From positions 1,116,001-1,180,000 of the forward strand of contig OZ244823.1 in the NCBI GenBank assembly GCA_965220365.1: a stretch of 64,000 nucleotides of DNA. Direction: 5' to 3'. Below, piece by piece: positions 32,157-42,000 of the stretch. The translations under genes were made by a program, and so were the position numbers. The first letter of the stretch is position 1; every line of letters starts with the position of its first letter. The stretch comes from Bin80 sp965220365. GTDB taxonomy: Bacteria > Bacteroidota > Rhodothermia > Rhodothermales > Bin80. A model generated the notes under the pieces. The model saw nothing but the letters and a program-made list of their open reading frames with translations. It was not told the DNA's origin and did not search any database.

Positions 32157-32816
32157 ATGGCAAAAATCTTGACTCGAATCGGTGACACGGCTCATTCCCA
32201 AACAGGAGATGAAGCGCATCTGATTACGGTTCGGGGAATCGTAATCGAATTTAAAGAGCGTGATGGGCAGGAAGGAGTTCACTTTTTTTCAAAAGACACG
32301 GATCTGCGCCTCTGGAAAGAAGGTCCGTCGAGTGGAACTTTCAATCACGGGGTCCCGGTAATCTCCAGATCACTGAAATCGATTCTGCCGAAAGAGATCA
32401 TCAGGGCATCGCGCCGATTGTCAAATTTGCGGTTTGCAAACCCTGTCCGAACACATCTGGAAGGGAGTACGATCCTTGCAGAGGTGGTTCTGGATACGCG
32501 CAGAAAGGATGAGGCATTTGTGGCAGATTTGGTAGCCCGGGGGCTCTTGTCATGGTCCCCTGGGGCATGGCGACGCCGTGTAAAGGTGGATACAGAAACG
32601 GGAAAAATCCAGCGATGGGGGATCGCGGAGTTCAGCCTCGTGCCGACAGCGGTATATCCAAAGGCAAAGGTCTCAGCAGTCAGGCCGATAGAGGATCATG
32701 AACTCCTGGGGCGGCTATTTGGCGTGGATGTGGAGAGGATCATGGAAGAGCATGCGGCTGCCCTGTTGGAATTTCAGATGCTTCACGAAGATGAGAGTGT
32801 ATTTCTTGACGAGTAA
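32157..32816 (+). CDS. HK97-type prohead protease homologue (orphan)
   Basis: 219 residues. The pattern fits Caudovirus prohead serine proteases: a beta start VRGIVIEFKE, a catalytic-type His in GTFNHGVPVI, a middle strand ILAEVVLDTRR, helix DEAFVADLVARG, the Ser in LLSWSPGAWRRR, and ETGKIQRWGIAEFSLVPTAVYPKAKV near the end. In phages this enzyme matures the capsid. No portal, capsid or terminase gene is nearby. It is thus a phage remnant or a domesticated protease in the second accessory island. Confidence 0.65.
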   Translation: MAKILTRIGDTAHSQTGDEAHLITVRGIVIEFKERDGQEGVHFFSKDTDLRLWKEGPSSGTFNHGVPVISRSLKSILPKEIIRASRRLSNLRFANPVRTHLEGSTILAEVVLDTRRKDEAFVADLVARGLLSWSPGAWRRRVKVDTETGKIQRWGIAEFSLVPTAVYPKAKVSAVRPIEDHELLGRLFGVDVERIMEEHAAALLEFQMLHEDESVFLDE

Positions 32817-33295
32817 TCTGCCAGCTCTTGGTATTCTGGAGTCGGCATTTCCAGCACCAGGCCTGGAGCGCGTCTGCCGGCATCGTCAACCTAGTCCCCC
32901 ATCCCCTCAGGCAGCAATTCGTCCAGATGCCATAGCTGTCACACCCGATCGGCCCCGAGAGGATCACCCCGTCAGCTTACCGATAGTGAATTATATCTTC
33001 CATGCGACTGTAACGGCCAGGAGCCGGAGCAGCACGTGGCCACATGCTACGATTTGGTGGCGATCAGCAACCACACGCTGCAGGCTTTCCTGGTCTGGCC
33101 ATTTGAGGCCGTCTAAGGACCTGGATGCGCGCACCTGCGAACCACGAGCTTTATTTACCCTTACCGAACTCGGATTCCGCCTCCCTGTGCTGAACCTACC
33201 CCCTGTAACTCGAATCTGAGCACCTTCGGAGGGCTTGCGTGTATCTAACTACGCTGCAGGCAAAATTAGGGGGATTAGGCTCCGGCGAGCTGCCC
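32817..33295. other. Gene-free stretch in the second island
   Basis: About 480 bp. Several short frames exist, for example a plus-strand ORF ending CYDLVAISNHTLQAFLVWPF near 33115, which might be a gene fragment. None carries a motif I can name. Likely decayed mobile DNA. Confidence 0.4.
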
Positions 33296-33541
33296 CTATC
33301 CGCTGAAAATGATCGCAGCCGAGATGATTACCGAGGCAAAACCAATGGCCCAGATGAGGACCGTGTACTTGGTGTTCACCGCGTCGATCTTTGACTCTAG
33401 TCGCTCGATTACATTTGTTGCTGCCATGGTCTCAATTAACTCAACGAGTTCGTGGGTTTCCTCTGCAGACTGCCTCCCGTCCTTAGACAGCTTGCGGAGG
33501 AGCGAAAAGACGCGCGTAGCGTCCGGTTGAGATTCACTCAT
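33296..33541 (-). CDS. Small coiled-coil protein with one C-terminal membrane helix
   Basis: 81 residues. A helical charged part (EETHELVELIETMAATNVIERLESKIDAVNTKY) and a C-terminal membrane anchor (VLIWAIGFASVIISAAIIF). This layout resembles Bdr/DUF1640-like small tail-anchored coiled-coil proteins often found on mobile elements. Function unknown. Its start and coding character look sound. Confidence 0.6.
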   Translation of the reverse strand: MSESQPDATRVFSLLRKLSKDGRQSAEETHELVELIETMAATNVIERLESKIDAVNTKYTVLIWAIGFASVIISAAIIFSG

Positions 33542-33595
33542 TCACTTGGTCACAAACCCGAAAAATTTGGTGTAGTTCCCGAAAAGATACGACAG

Positions 33596-33844
33596 TTACA
33601 GTAACTTGTGTCGCTCTCCCAGGCTCACCGCCTCCTTCCAGATGCTGTAAGCCTCTGATCTCGGATTCGTCGGTACCAGTGGCTCACCGAAGGCGGTGCA
33701 GGGCCCACCAAGGGCATCCCAGTTATCCAGGTGCGGAGCCAAGTGGCTCGCCATAAGATCCACGACCGCGGAGCCGTAGTCTGGAAAAGTGATCCGGTGT
33801 ACCTCCGCTTTGATGGTGCTATAAAGGTTGCGACAAATCTTCAT
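33596..33844 (-). CDS. Small protein, unknown, downstream of an RHH gene
   Basis: 82 residues beginning MKICRNLYSTIKAEVHRITF. No motif recognised; the mixed composition looks coding. On the minus strand it follows the ribbon-helix-helix remnant by a dozen bases, so the two probably formed an operon, perhaps a toxin/antitoxin or partition-type pair carried on the island. Confidence 0.45.
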   Translation of the reverse strand: MKICRNLYSTIKAEVHRITFPDYGSAVVDLMASHLAPHLDNWDALGGPCTAFGEPLVPTNPRSEAYSIWKEAVSLGERHKLL

Positions 33845-33856
33845 GTGTTCAAATGT

Positions 33857-34005
33857 TCATTTGTTCAAGTGAGTAACAACTGCCTCGATCAGGATGGAGC
33901 GGATGCTTCGTCCCTCGGAAGCAGCACGGACACGGAGCTTCTTGCGGAGCGACACGGGGACGTCCACGTTAAGATGTTCACGTTACAGGGCACGGATTCA
34001 GCCAT
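33857..34005 (-). pseudogene. Ribbon-helix-helix DNA-binding protein, probably frameshifted
   Basis: On the minus strand HLNVDVPVSLRKKLRVRAASE and GRSIRSILIEAVVTHLNK form a clear RHH (CopG/ParG-like) fold. This frame has a stop (33983-33985) directly upstream, whereas an ATG with good N-terminal residues (MAESVPCNVN, 34005) is in another frame. One inserted or deleted base joins them. A 36-residue version from GTG 33967 could still be made. It is too short to have been called automatically. Confidence 0.5.
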
Positions 34006-34032
34006 GAACCAGACGCTCTTCTCAAAGACGGC

Positions 34033-34158
34033 GTGATTATAGAGTCAACATGGGATGCCACTGTTGGGCTATATCCTGAGGAGCTTTTAGAATTCCTAAA
34101 AGCCCGTAGAGCAAAAAAAGCACTGGCCTATACAAAACAACGGCTTCGGGCATTTTAA
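34033..34158 (+). CDS. Possible small ORF or gene fragment (41 aa)
   Basis: Frame from GTG 34033 to TAA 34156-34158, with STWDATVGLYPEELLEFLKA and RRAKKALAYTKQRLRAF. A helical, basic C-terminal part. Probably the tail of a lost mobile-element gene; weak support. Confidence 0.25.
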   Translation: MIIESTWDATVGLYPEELLEFLKARRAKKALAYTKQRLRAF

Positions 34159-34262
34159 GTCCCCCGTGAAGTGCACAGTGAAACGAAATATCACGGTTGT
34201 GTTGACGAGCACTCCAATTGTTTGGGGTGTGCACCACCCCTTTTGGATGAGAGGGATCACAG

Positions 34263-34352
34263 TTTGTAACTGTTTTACTCAAAAAATGATATTTTGCAAT
34301 AATTTTTCACAAAAAATATTGATTTGTAACTATTTTATAAAAAAATAACGAT
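34263..34352. repeat. Three imperfect ~30-bp repeats upstream of fic
   Basis: TTTGTAACTGTTTTACTC, TTTTGCAATAATTTTTCAC and TTTGTAACTATTTTAT recur at about 30-bp spacing, each followed by an A-rich stretch. The array ends 17 bp before the Fic start codon. The dyad-like GTAAC...TTAC core suggests cooperative repressor binding, possibly autoregulation. AT content is much higher than in the surroundings. Confidence 0.5.
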
Positions 34353-34368
34353 TTTATAGATTCAGTGC

Positions 34369-35880
34369 ATGAAAATAAGCGTTTTAGAAAGACAACCCGC
34401 AGGCTATGCTTGGCTCCTGAGCAGATTAAAGTTGACAGCAATGCCTAATCCGCACAGTTCCTTCGTTGCGGCAACAGGTGGTCGGCGGCAGAAAGTACAG
34501 GATGGTAGAGTTGAAGATATTTATCCTTCTCAATACTGGCCCGGTGAAAAAGTAGGAGACCATCTGGAATTTGCCCTGAAATATGACGGCGTAAACCTGG
34601 GTTCTTTAAAAATTATTTTCGATGCTGTTGCGGAAGATGAACTTGTTGATTACATCAAATCCAAGCCGACGGGAAAGTATGCTCGTCGCATCTGGTTTTT
34701 TTACGAGTTCTTAACTGGTCGCAGGCTCCCCATGGATGATTTGTCTAGGGGGAATTACTTGGAGGCGCTTGAATCGGACATTTATTATACACTCTCTCGG
34801 GGTGAAAAATCTCGAAGACACCGCGTCATCAATAATTTGCTTGGACCAAGGGAGTTCTGTCCTATCGTTAGGAAAACGGAGAAGCTTGGAGAAATGGATC
34901 AGACCGATTTTCGAGAGAGATGCGAGAAGATTGTCGAATCATACCCTCCGCAACTACTTAGGAGAGCGTTGAGTTATCTCTACAGCAAGGAAACCAAATC
35001 CTCTTTTGAAATAGAAAACATTAAGCCCGACGCGTCACGGGCTGAAAAATTCATGGCGTCTTTGGAGATGGCACGCCAACAGGATTTTTGCAACAAGCAG
35101 TCGTTGATTGCCCTGCAGAATCAAATTGTCGATCCACGTTTCATGAATGAAGATTATCGAACGGTTCAAAACTATGTGGGCCAGACGATTTCTTATCAAA
35201 AAGAATTAATTCATTATGTGTGTCCCAAGCCGGAGGATCTTCCTGACCTGATGCGGGGGCTCCGAGCTTCTCATCAGCTTATGGTGTCCGGTGGTGTCTC
35301 TGCTATTGTTCATGCTGCCGTAGTAGCCTACGGCTTTGTTTTTATTCATCCGTTTGAAGATGGCAACGGCCGGATCCACCGGTTTCTGATCCACAATATT
35401 TTCTCTCTTAAAGGAATGGTTCCAGAAGGTCTGATGTTTCCTGTATCTGCGGTAATGCTGAATAATCAGGAAAGCTACAATGATTCTTTAGAGGTATTTT
35501 CACGTCCTTTGGGACAACTTGTGGAATACAGTCTGGATGAACTAGTCCAAATGACCGTCCATAACGATACGGCGCACTGGTATCGTTACATCGATATGAC
35601 ATCACAAGCGGAAGCCTTGTATGATTTTGTCATTCAAGCCATTGATAGTGAACTCATAGAGGAGTTAAGGTTTCTTGTGAGTTACGACAGTACGAAAAAG
35701 GCGATACAGGATGTTATTGATATGCCTGATCGTCTGATAGATTTGTTCATCCGGATTTGCCTTGAAAGCAACGGTAGATTGTCTGTGAACAAAAGAAAGT
35801 CTCATTTTGATTTCTTGAGCGAGGATGAGTTGTTTTTAATGGAAAACATCATTAGAGAAAACTATGAGCGATTATCCTGA
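34369..35880 (+). CDS. Fic-family protein (AMP-transferase), self-inhibited type
   Basis: 503 residues. The Fic active-site motif HPFEDGNGRIHR is at about 327-338, and SSFEIEN at 211-217 contains the inhibitory (S/T)xxxE(G/N) helix motif (S212, E216, N217) in front of the Fic core, so activity is probably held back until the helix moves. The C-terminal part resembles a winged-helix end (ICLESNGRLSVNKRKSHFDFLSEDELFLMENII). Fic enzymes attach AMP or similar groups to target hydroxyls; the target here is unknown. The gene is much more AT-rich than the island's neighbours and is flanked by near-identical 18-bp direct repeats (34345 and 36070), suggesting acquisition. Confidence 0.88.
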   Translation: MKISVLERQPAGYAWLLSRLKLTAMPNPHSSFVAATGGRRQKVQDGRVEDIYPSQYWPGEKVGDHLEFALKYDGVNLGSLKIIFDAVAEDELVDYIKSKPTGKYARRIWFFYEFLTGRRLPMDDLSRGNYLEALESDIYYTLSRGEKSRRHRVINNLLGPREFCPIVRKTEKLGEMDQTDFRERCEKIVESYPPQLLRRALSYLYSKETKSSFEIENIKPDASRAEKFMASLEMARQQDFCNKQSLIALQNQIVDPRFMNEDYRTVQNYVGQTISYQKELIHYVCPKPEDLPDLMRGLRASHQLMVSGGVSAIVHAAVVAYGFVFIHPFEDGNGRIHRFLIHNIFSLKGMVPEGLMFPVSAVMLNNQESYNDSLEVFSRPLGQLVEYSLDELVQMTVHNDTAHWYRYIDMTSQAEALYDFVIQAIDSELIEELRFLVSYDSTKKAIQDVIDMPDRLIDLFIRICLESNGRLSVNKRKSHFDFLSEDELFLMENIIRENYERLS

Positions 35881-36077
35881 TCAGGTGCTTGAATAGCACG
35901 TCGGAGGCGCCTTCTTTTTTAGCCCCGTTTTCCTGCGGGATAAACGTTATAGTAGATGGCGGGATATGCCGCGAAAATCATGGAAGAGAGACAATGGTTG
36001 GCTGGGGGCGGTGGATACGTTTAGGCATACGACCCCAATTCCCACACCGAATGAAAGGTTTGCAGAGACATAACGAT

Positions 36078-36150
36078 TTTGTAAATTGATTCTTTCGTGA
36101 AGAAAAGCTGCGGGAAAATCACCTGGCCCATTATGCAGAGTATATCTCAA
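36078..36150 (+). pseudogene. Decayed copy of the ppiC 3' end
   Basis: In the ppiC frame this reads VN-stop-FFREEKLRENHLAHYAEYISK. The intact ppiC end reads VNSILREEKLRENRLARYADLISR (31878-31950). The first part of the gene is missing and a stop has appeared, so only the native 3' end remains in front of the TonB receptor gene. This is the same arrangement as the tamA remnant at 8688. Confidence 0.7.
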
Positions 36151-39012
36151 AGGAACAGCCAATTGTCCAGACGGATGGCGTATTGGGCTTGGCTGCTGGT
36201 CGGGGGACTATTTCTGTTTGCGCATCCTGTGCAAGCCCAGACTACCGGCAAGCTTACGGGGTTGGTGATAGACGGTAGCAATGGGGAGCCGCTACCAGGA
36301 GTGAACGTGGTCATTGACGGAACGACTCAGGGGGGAGTTACGGACATAGAAGGGCGATACGTCGTCATCGGGGTACGGCCCGGGGTCTACACATTAGTAG
36401 CCTCTTTTGTAGGGTTTACCACGCAGCGCAGCGAAGGAGTGCGTGTCAGCGTAGATCTGACGACAGAGGTTGATTTTGAACTACAGGAGCAAGTGATCGA
36501 AGGCGAGGAAATTGTCGTAAGAGCCGAGGCAATCCGAGTTCGTAAGGATGTGACAAGCAGCGAAGCCCGGATTACCGCTGAAACGATAGATCGTTTGCCT
36601 GTACAGGAATTAGGACAGGTCCTTAGCGTACAGGCTGGTGTCACCGAGCGCGGAGGGTTTCATATTCGGGGCGGACGAAGCAGTGAGGTTATTGTGATGG
36701 TGGATGGAGTACCAGTCACGGACACCTATGATGGATCCACCGCTCTCCAATTAGAGAATGAGGGGATACAGGAATTGCAGGTCATCAGCGGCACGTTCAA
36801 CGCCGAGTACGGCAATGCAATGAGTGGAGTCATCAATGTCGTCACCAAAGAAGGGCGCAATGACCGTTTTGGAGGTTCTGTCGAAGCATATACAGGGACA
36901 TATCTGGTCCCGCAGGGAGATGCAGACGCACTCCTGAAGGGAACCCGGCAGGATGAATTAACTCAGGGCTTTCCGTACGACCAGTTAGATGTGTATTCGT
37001 ACCTGCCCTTTGCTCCCACGCACTACAATAATTTGAATGCATCTATTGAAGGGCCAGTCCTGAAGGATCGGGTTACGCTATATGCCAATGCCCGTTACTT
37101 TGCCAATGATGGATGGCTCTACGGAGCTCATCTCTATAATATTGATGGAACGGGTGCAGATTCAACGCTGGTTCCAATGAACACATGGGAAAAGTTGAGC
37201 TGGCAGGCTAATCTGCGAATTCAACTGCGCAGTAACATGTTCGTGAACCTGATTGGGCTTGGATCCAATTCGGAGGCAAATGACCTGGGAGGGCGCTACC
37301 AGTATTATCGCTGGGCTCCGTTCGGAGTCCCTCAGATCTATGATCAGGGCATTGATCTGAAGCTGAAGTATACCCATCTGATCAATGCAAAGACCTTCTA
37401 TACGCTCAATATTGCAACCTTTGAAAAAAAGGCCGAGCGCTACCGATTTACGGACATCTCCGATGCCAGATACAACGATTTTACGATCACTCCGCCGGAT
37501 TCCATTGAGATCTCTCCTGGGCTATGGGAGCAGGTGCAAGCGGGCGGGAACCAGTTTGCCCGTGGTGGGACGGACCTTGGACGCTTTAATCGAAAAACAC
37601 GGAGTTATTTCGTCAAAGGAGATTTCACCAGTCAAATAACCCGGTTTCATCTGGTCAAGGTTGGGTTTGAAGCCCGGTTGGATCAGTTGCAGTTTGAAGA
37701 TTATGGCATCGTGCCGGCGATCTCCGAAACCGGGCAGGTCCTGGAGCCCTTTCAACCTGCCGTTCCCACCTCTGAGTCCTTCGCCTATCGCCGGTTTGAT
37801 GATGTATCTCCAATCACGTTCAGCGCCTATCTGCAGGATAAGATTGAGTATGAGAGCTTTATTGTGAATGCGGGGCTGCGCATGGATTACTTTGATGCAC
37901 GGGCAGAGGTGCCGGCAGATCCTGCGGATCCAAATATTTTCAATCCATTCAAAAAAGTTAATCTGTATCGGGACACGAATGGGGATGGGGTGATTACTGA
38001 GGATGAAGAAGACGATGAAAATCGACTCACGCGCGAGGATCGGCAAACCTACTGGTGGATGTCATCAACGCCAAAGCTTCAGTTTTCTCCACGACTGGGG
38101 GTTGCATATCCGGTAACAGAAGAAGGAGTCATTCACTTTTCATGGGGACATTTCCTGCAGATTCCGACGCTGAATCGGCTCTTCGAAAATTTCGGGTACA
38201 AGATCCCGCGCCAAACTGGCAGATACGGACCATTTGGGAATCCCGACCTGGATGCACAGCGTACGGTGATGTATGAGGTCGGGTTTAAACAGGCCATCGG
38301 AACCGTGGTCGTGAAGGCGACTGCCTATAACCGCGATGTGCGGAGCTGGGTATCTACCTCTCGACTGATCGAAACAGAGTTGCCCGGGGTAACCTACGTG
38401 GTGTACGCGAACCGGGATTATGCGAATACACGAGGATTTACTCTCGCACTCTCACGCGCCTTCGAAAACCATTACGGCTTTGATGTAAACTACACCTATC
38501 AGGTGGTTGAAGGATCGAATTCGGATCCAACCGAAGAATTTTTTGCCGCCGGCAATCAAGAGGAGCCACGACTAGCCTTGCTACCGCTAGGCTGGGATCA
38601 GCGGCACAAAGTTGCTGGATCCATCTTTTTAGGTGGACAGAGATGGGGAGCCTCTGCTCTGATGGTTTGGGGATCGGGATTCCCGTACACCCCCAGTTTT
38701 GAGGAGGCGGCGTTGGCTGGACCGGATGTACAACCAGAATTTCCAACGCATGCACGCCGCCAGCCCAGTACCTATCAGATTGATCTTGATCTCTATCGTG
38801 AATTCACGATCGGGCCGGTTCGCCCTCGCGTATTCGTACATGTATTCAATCTTCTGGATCGTCGCAATGCGCTTTCGGTCTACGGAGATACTGGCCTTCC
38901 CGGTGTGACGTTTTCTGCTCCAATCCAGTCGGCAGACCACGGATACTTTACACGCCCCAACCACTACTCGGAACCTCGGCGTATTCACGCCGGCATAAAG
39001 GTGCAGTTTTGA
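36133..39012 (+). CDS. TonB-dependent receptor with carboxypeptidase-regulatory domain
   Basis: 959 residues from ATG 36133, which gives a good signal peptide (SQRNSQLSRRMAYWAWLLVG, ending VQAQ). ATG 36175 is an alternative, and the frame upstream of 36133 is only ppiC remnant. After the signal comes a CarboxypepD_reg-like domain (GKLTGLVIDGSNGEPLPGVN...), then the plug (LGQVLSVQAGVTERGGFHIR, VMVDGVPVTD, EYGNAMSGVINVVTKEG) and a long barrel ending in HAGIKVQF. Imports a substrate over the outer membrane with TonB energy. It heads an operon with a large secreted protein, a PorV-like protein and glucan-binding or glucan-acting proteins; no SusD partner is present. Confidence 0.9.
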   Translation: MQSISQRNSQLSRRMAYWAWLLVGGLFLFAHPVQAQTTGKLTGLVIDGSNGEPLPGVNVVIDGTTQGGVTDIEGRYVVIGVRPGVYTLVASFVGFTTQRSEGVRVSVDLTTEVDFELQEQVIEGEEIVVRAEAIRVRKDVTSSEARITAETIDRLPVQELGQVLSVQAGVTERGGFHIRGGRSSEVIVMVDGVPVTDTYDGSTALQLENEGIQELQVISGTFNAEYGNAMSGVINVVTKEGRNDRFGGSVEAYTGTYLVPQGDADALLKGTRQDELTQGFPYDQLDVYSYLPFAPTHYNNLNASIEGPVLKDRVTLYANARYFANDGWLYGAHLYNIDGTGADSTLVPMNTWEKLSWQANLRIQLRSNMFVNLIGLGSNSEANDLGGRYQYYRWAPFGVPQIYDQGIDLKLKYTHLINAKTFYTLNIATFEKKAERYRFTDISDARYNDFTITPPDSIEISPGLWEQVQAGGNQFARGGTDLGRFNRKTRSYFVKGDFTSQITRFHLVKVGFEARLDQLQFEDYGIVPAISETGQVLEPFQPAVPTSESFAYRRFDDVSPITFSAYLQDKIEYESFIVNAGLRMDYFDARAEVPADPADPNIFNPFKKVNLYRDTNGDGVITEDEEDDENRLTREDRQTYWWMSSTPKLQFSPRLGVAYPVTEEGVIHFSWGHFLQIPTLNRLFENFGYKIPRQTGRYGPFGNPDLDAQRTVMYEVGFKQAIGTVVVKATAYNRDVRSWVSTSRLIETELPGVTYVVYANRDYANTRGFTLALSRAFENHYGFDVNYTYQVVEGSNSDPTEEFFAAGNQEEPRLALLPLGWDQRHKVAGSIFLGGQRWGASALMVWGSGFPYTPSFEEAALAGPDVQPEFPTHARRQPSTYQIDLDLYREFTIGPVRPRVFVHVFNLLDRRNALSVYGDTGLPGVTFSAPIQSADHGYFTRPNHYSEPRRIHAGIKVQF

Positions 39013-42000
39013 TGATGCGTGGATTTTTGTTAGTGGGTTTGATCGCGTTGGGAGGGATCCAGGTGCAGGCTCAAGGAGTCATTGATCGGAATCATGTGCC
39101 TAGCAAAGAGCGCGTAGATCCACTTGAGCGGCGCCGGGATGACATTGATGGGAATAATATCCGGGCGACCATCACAAATTGGACACAGACCGGGCAAAGC
39201 GGGACTCCAGGAGATTTCTGGTACGAATGGCCCAAGAATACCAATCGTCGTTATGTGGCATTGACGCAGCTCTGGGTAGGAGCGGAAACCACTGCCAATA
39301 CCGGCCCGGATACCGGAGAAAGGGTATGGATTTTAGATGTATCCGATTTTCGTGGCAATAATACGGGCGGTACTGCCTCCTGGACTTTTGAGCCTGTTGG
39401 TGGTTACGTGAATCCTGCGGGCAGTGAGCTTGGGATTGCTCAGAGCGATGAACCCAGCAGCTGGCCCCCGTTCTGGCCGGATAAGCTGGAGGATACCGTG
39501 GACCCGGGGTGGAGCGGTTCCTGGAATGGATTTTTTGGAAGAGACATTTACAACGCGGATCAGGAATTCTTTTTCAAGGCTGGCGATGATCAGTATGATC
39601 GCTACCGGGGTACCTATTCCCCCGATGCAACAGATCCCAGCCGCTACGGTCTTGGCCTTGTCATTGAGACACGGGTCATGGCCTGGACACAGATTCTGGT
39701 AGATGATATCGTTTTTATGATCTACGGTGTAAAGAATGATGGCACAGAGGATCTGGATAAGGTAGGGATGGCCGTGTGGTTGGCAGACTGCGTCGCGGGA
39801 GATTGCGGGGACGATATCATTTTCTTTGACCTACTGGAAGATGTCGCCTTCATGACCGATGAAGACGGAATCGGAGATCAGAATTTTGGCACCGATCCAG
39901 CAGGCACGGTTGGAATTGCATTGCTCGAAACCCCAGGAAATGCGACCGATCGCATTGATAACGATGGGGATGGTTCTGTTTCTGACGAATGTCCGGCCAA
40001 TAATGGAGAGTGCAACAGCCCGATTGTTCCAGAGGCATTTCTGGTTGGGGAACTGCCTGCGAACGGGGTTGATGACAATGGGAATGGGCTTATTGATGAA
40101 AGTCCGGTACATGTGCCCTTTGGAACACAGCGGGGGGTCGGATATGCAGACTATATTGACAATGATAATGATGGAGAACAGGGGGCGCCGCTGGTGACGC
40201 AGGAAATGGTCTTGGCTGCTGCGTCAGATCAATGGCTCCGCTGGCCCCCGACCCCTCAAAATGATCCCATGCAACAAGTGGGAGGTCGTCCTGTGGTTCA
40301 TCTCATCAACGTGACCCAGGAAACCGTTGGACTGCCGTTCCGCGATAATATTGACAATGATGACTCTCACGTTCTGCCGTCCGCAGCCTATCCTTATCTC
40401 AGTGAGCCCGGATCTCCAGTGGTTACACAGGCGATGGTTGATGCGGCGGCATCCGATCCATACAGGCGCTACCTAATCCAGGATGCTGGCATCCTGCTCT
40501 ATGACCTTGGTCCAGAGGATCTGGGAAAAGCCTACGCGGATGGTTTGGACAATGATGGAGATGGAGCCGTAGATGAAGGTATTGATGAAGGGACGGACGA
40601 AATGATTGATGAGAGTCGGGCGGATGGGATTGATAATGATCAGGACTGGATCCTGCTCCAGAACGATACCGGTCTGGACGGGATTGAGTTCAGCGGGGAC
40701 TTTGGAGACGGAGACGGCCAACCGACCTCGGGGGCGGGAACCAGCTTCCCCGGAGAAAAAAATATTGATGTGACGGATGTGAGCGAGTCCGATCAGATCG
40801 GAATCACAAATGTGCGCCTCTTTGGCGCCAACACCTTGGCGATCGGCAGTGTAAGTGACCGCTTCCTGTTTTTTAATTACCTGCTTCCAGGTGAATTTGA
40901 TACGGAGCAGCCTGATCCAGGAGATAATGACCTGACGGTTTCCAGTGGGCTATTTCCGTTGAAGGCGGGGCAGACCGAGCGGATCTCGATTTCGGTGCAG
41001 CTTGGAATTGGTCAGGAGGAAGTACTTGCGGCGCGCGACAATGCCCTAGATGCATACCAGGAAGATTACCAGTTTGCACAGGCTCCCATTACACCCGAGG
41101 TGTATGCGGTGGAAGGGGATGGCCGTGTGACCCTGTACTGGGATTCGAAATCCGAAGAGTCGGATGATGATTTTCTGAGATCCCTCGGGTTACCTTCAAA
41201 GGACTTTGAAGGCTATCGGGTGTATCGAGCAACGGATCCCGCCTTTTTAGATGCCCTTCAGATCACAGACGGACGCGGGAATCTGACATTTCGCAAGCCC
41301 ATTGCTCAGTTTGATCTGATTGATGGTATTGGAGGATTTCATCCGGTCGCGATCAACGGGGTCAGCTTCTATATGGGAGATGATCGGGTGAGTCCCGGTG
41401 AGGGAAACAACGGTCTGGCGCATGCTTTCGTGGACTCAACGGTCACCAATGGAGTCACCTATTACTATGCCGTGACTGCCTATGACTATGGAGCAGCCTC
41501 TGCGAATATCTCTCCAACGGAGACACCGGTAAGAATTCGACGTCTCGCAGACGGGACGATCGAGACCGGGCGCAATGTCGTCGTGGCAACGCCCACGGCC
41601 CCTGTAGCCGGATACCAGGAGGCAACTCTGGAAAACACCAACGGCTACTTGCCGCGCGTCAGGGGATCTACTTCCAGTCGGATTGGCTATACGGTTATTG
41701 ATCCTCGCGCAATCCGAGAAGGTGCCCGCTATCGGGTTTCGTTCACGGATACGCTACTGTCTGGAGGGCGGTTTGCACAGGATACAATCACGACCAGCAC
41801 CTTTACGCTGACAGATATTGATGAGAGTCGGATTCTGATCCGTGACTCGGATGCATGGAGAGTTGATTCGGAATTCCCATCGTTGGATGATGATGGGAAT
41901 CCTATCGGATTCAGTCTCCAGTTTTATGGCGAATCGCTCGTGCGAATGAATTCTTCGCTCAGTGGTTGGAGTAATGATGCAGTTTTTCCGATCGCCCTGG

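Noticed and set aside
34037..34282. Minus-strand ORF of 81 codons upstream of fic
   Set aside because: It covers the short plus-strand fragment and AT-rich repeats, has Pro/His-rich composition and no recognisable domain.
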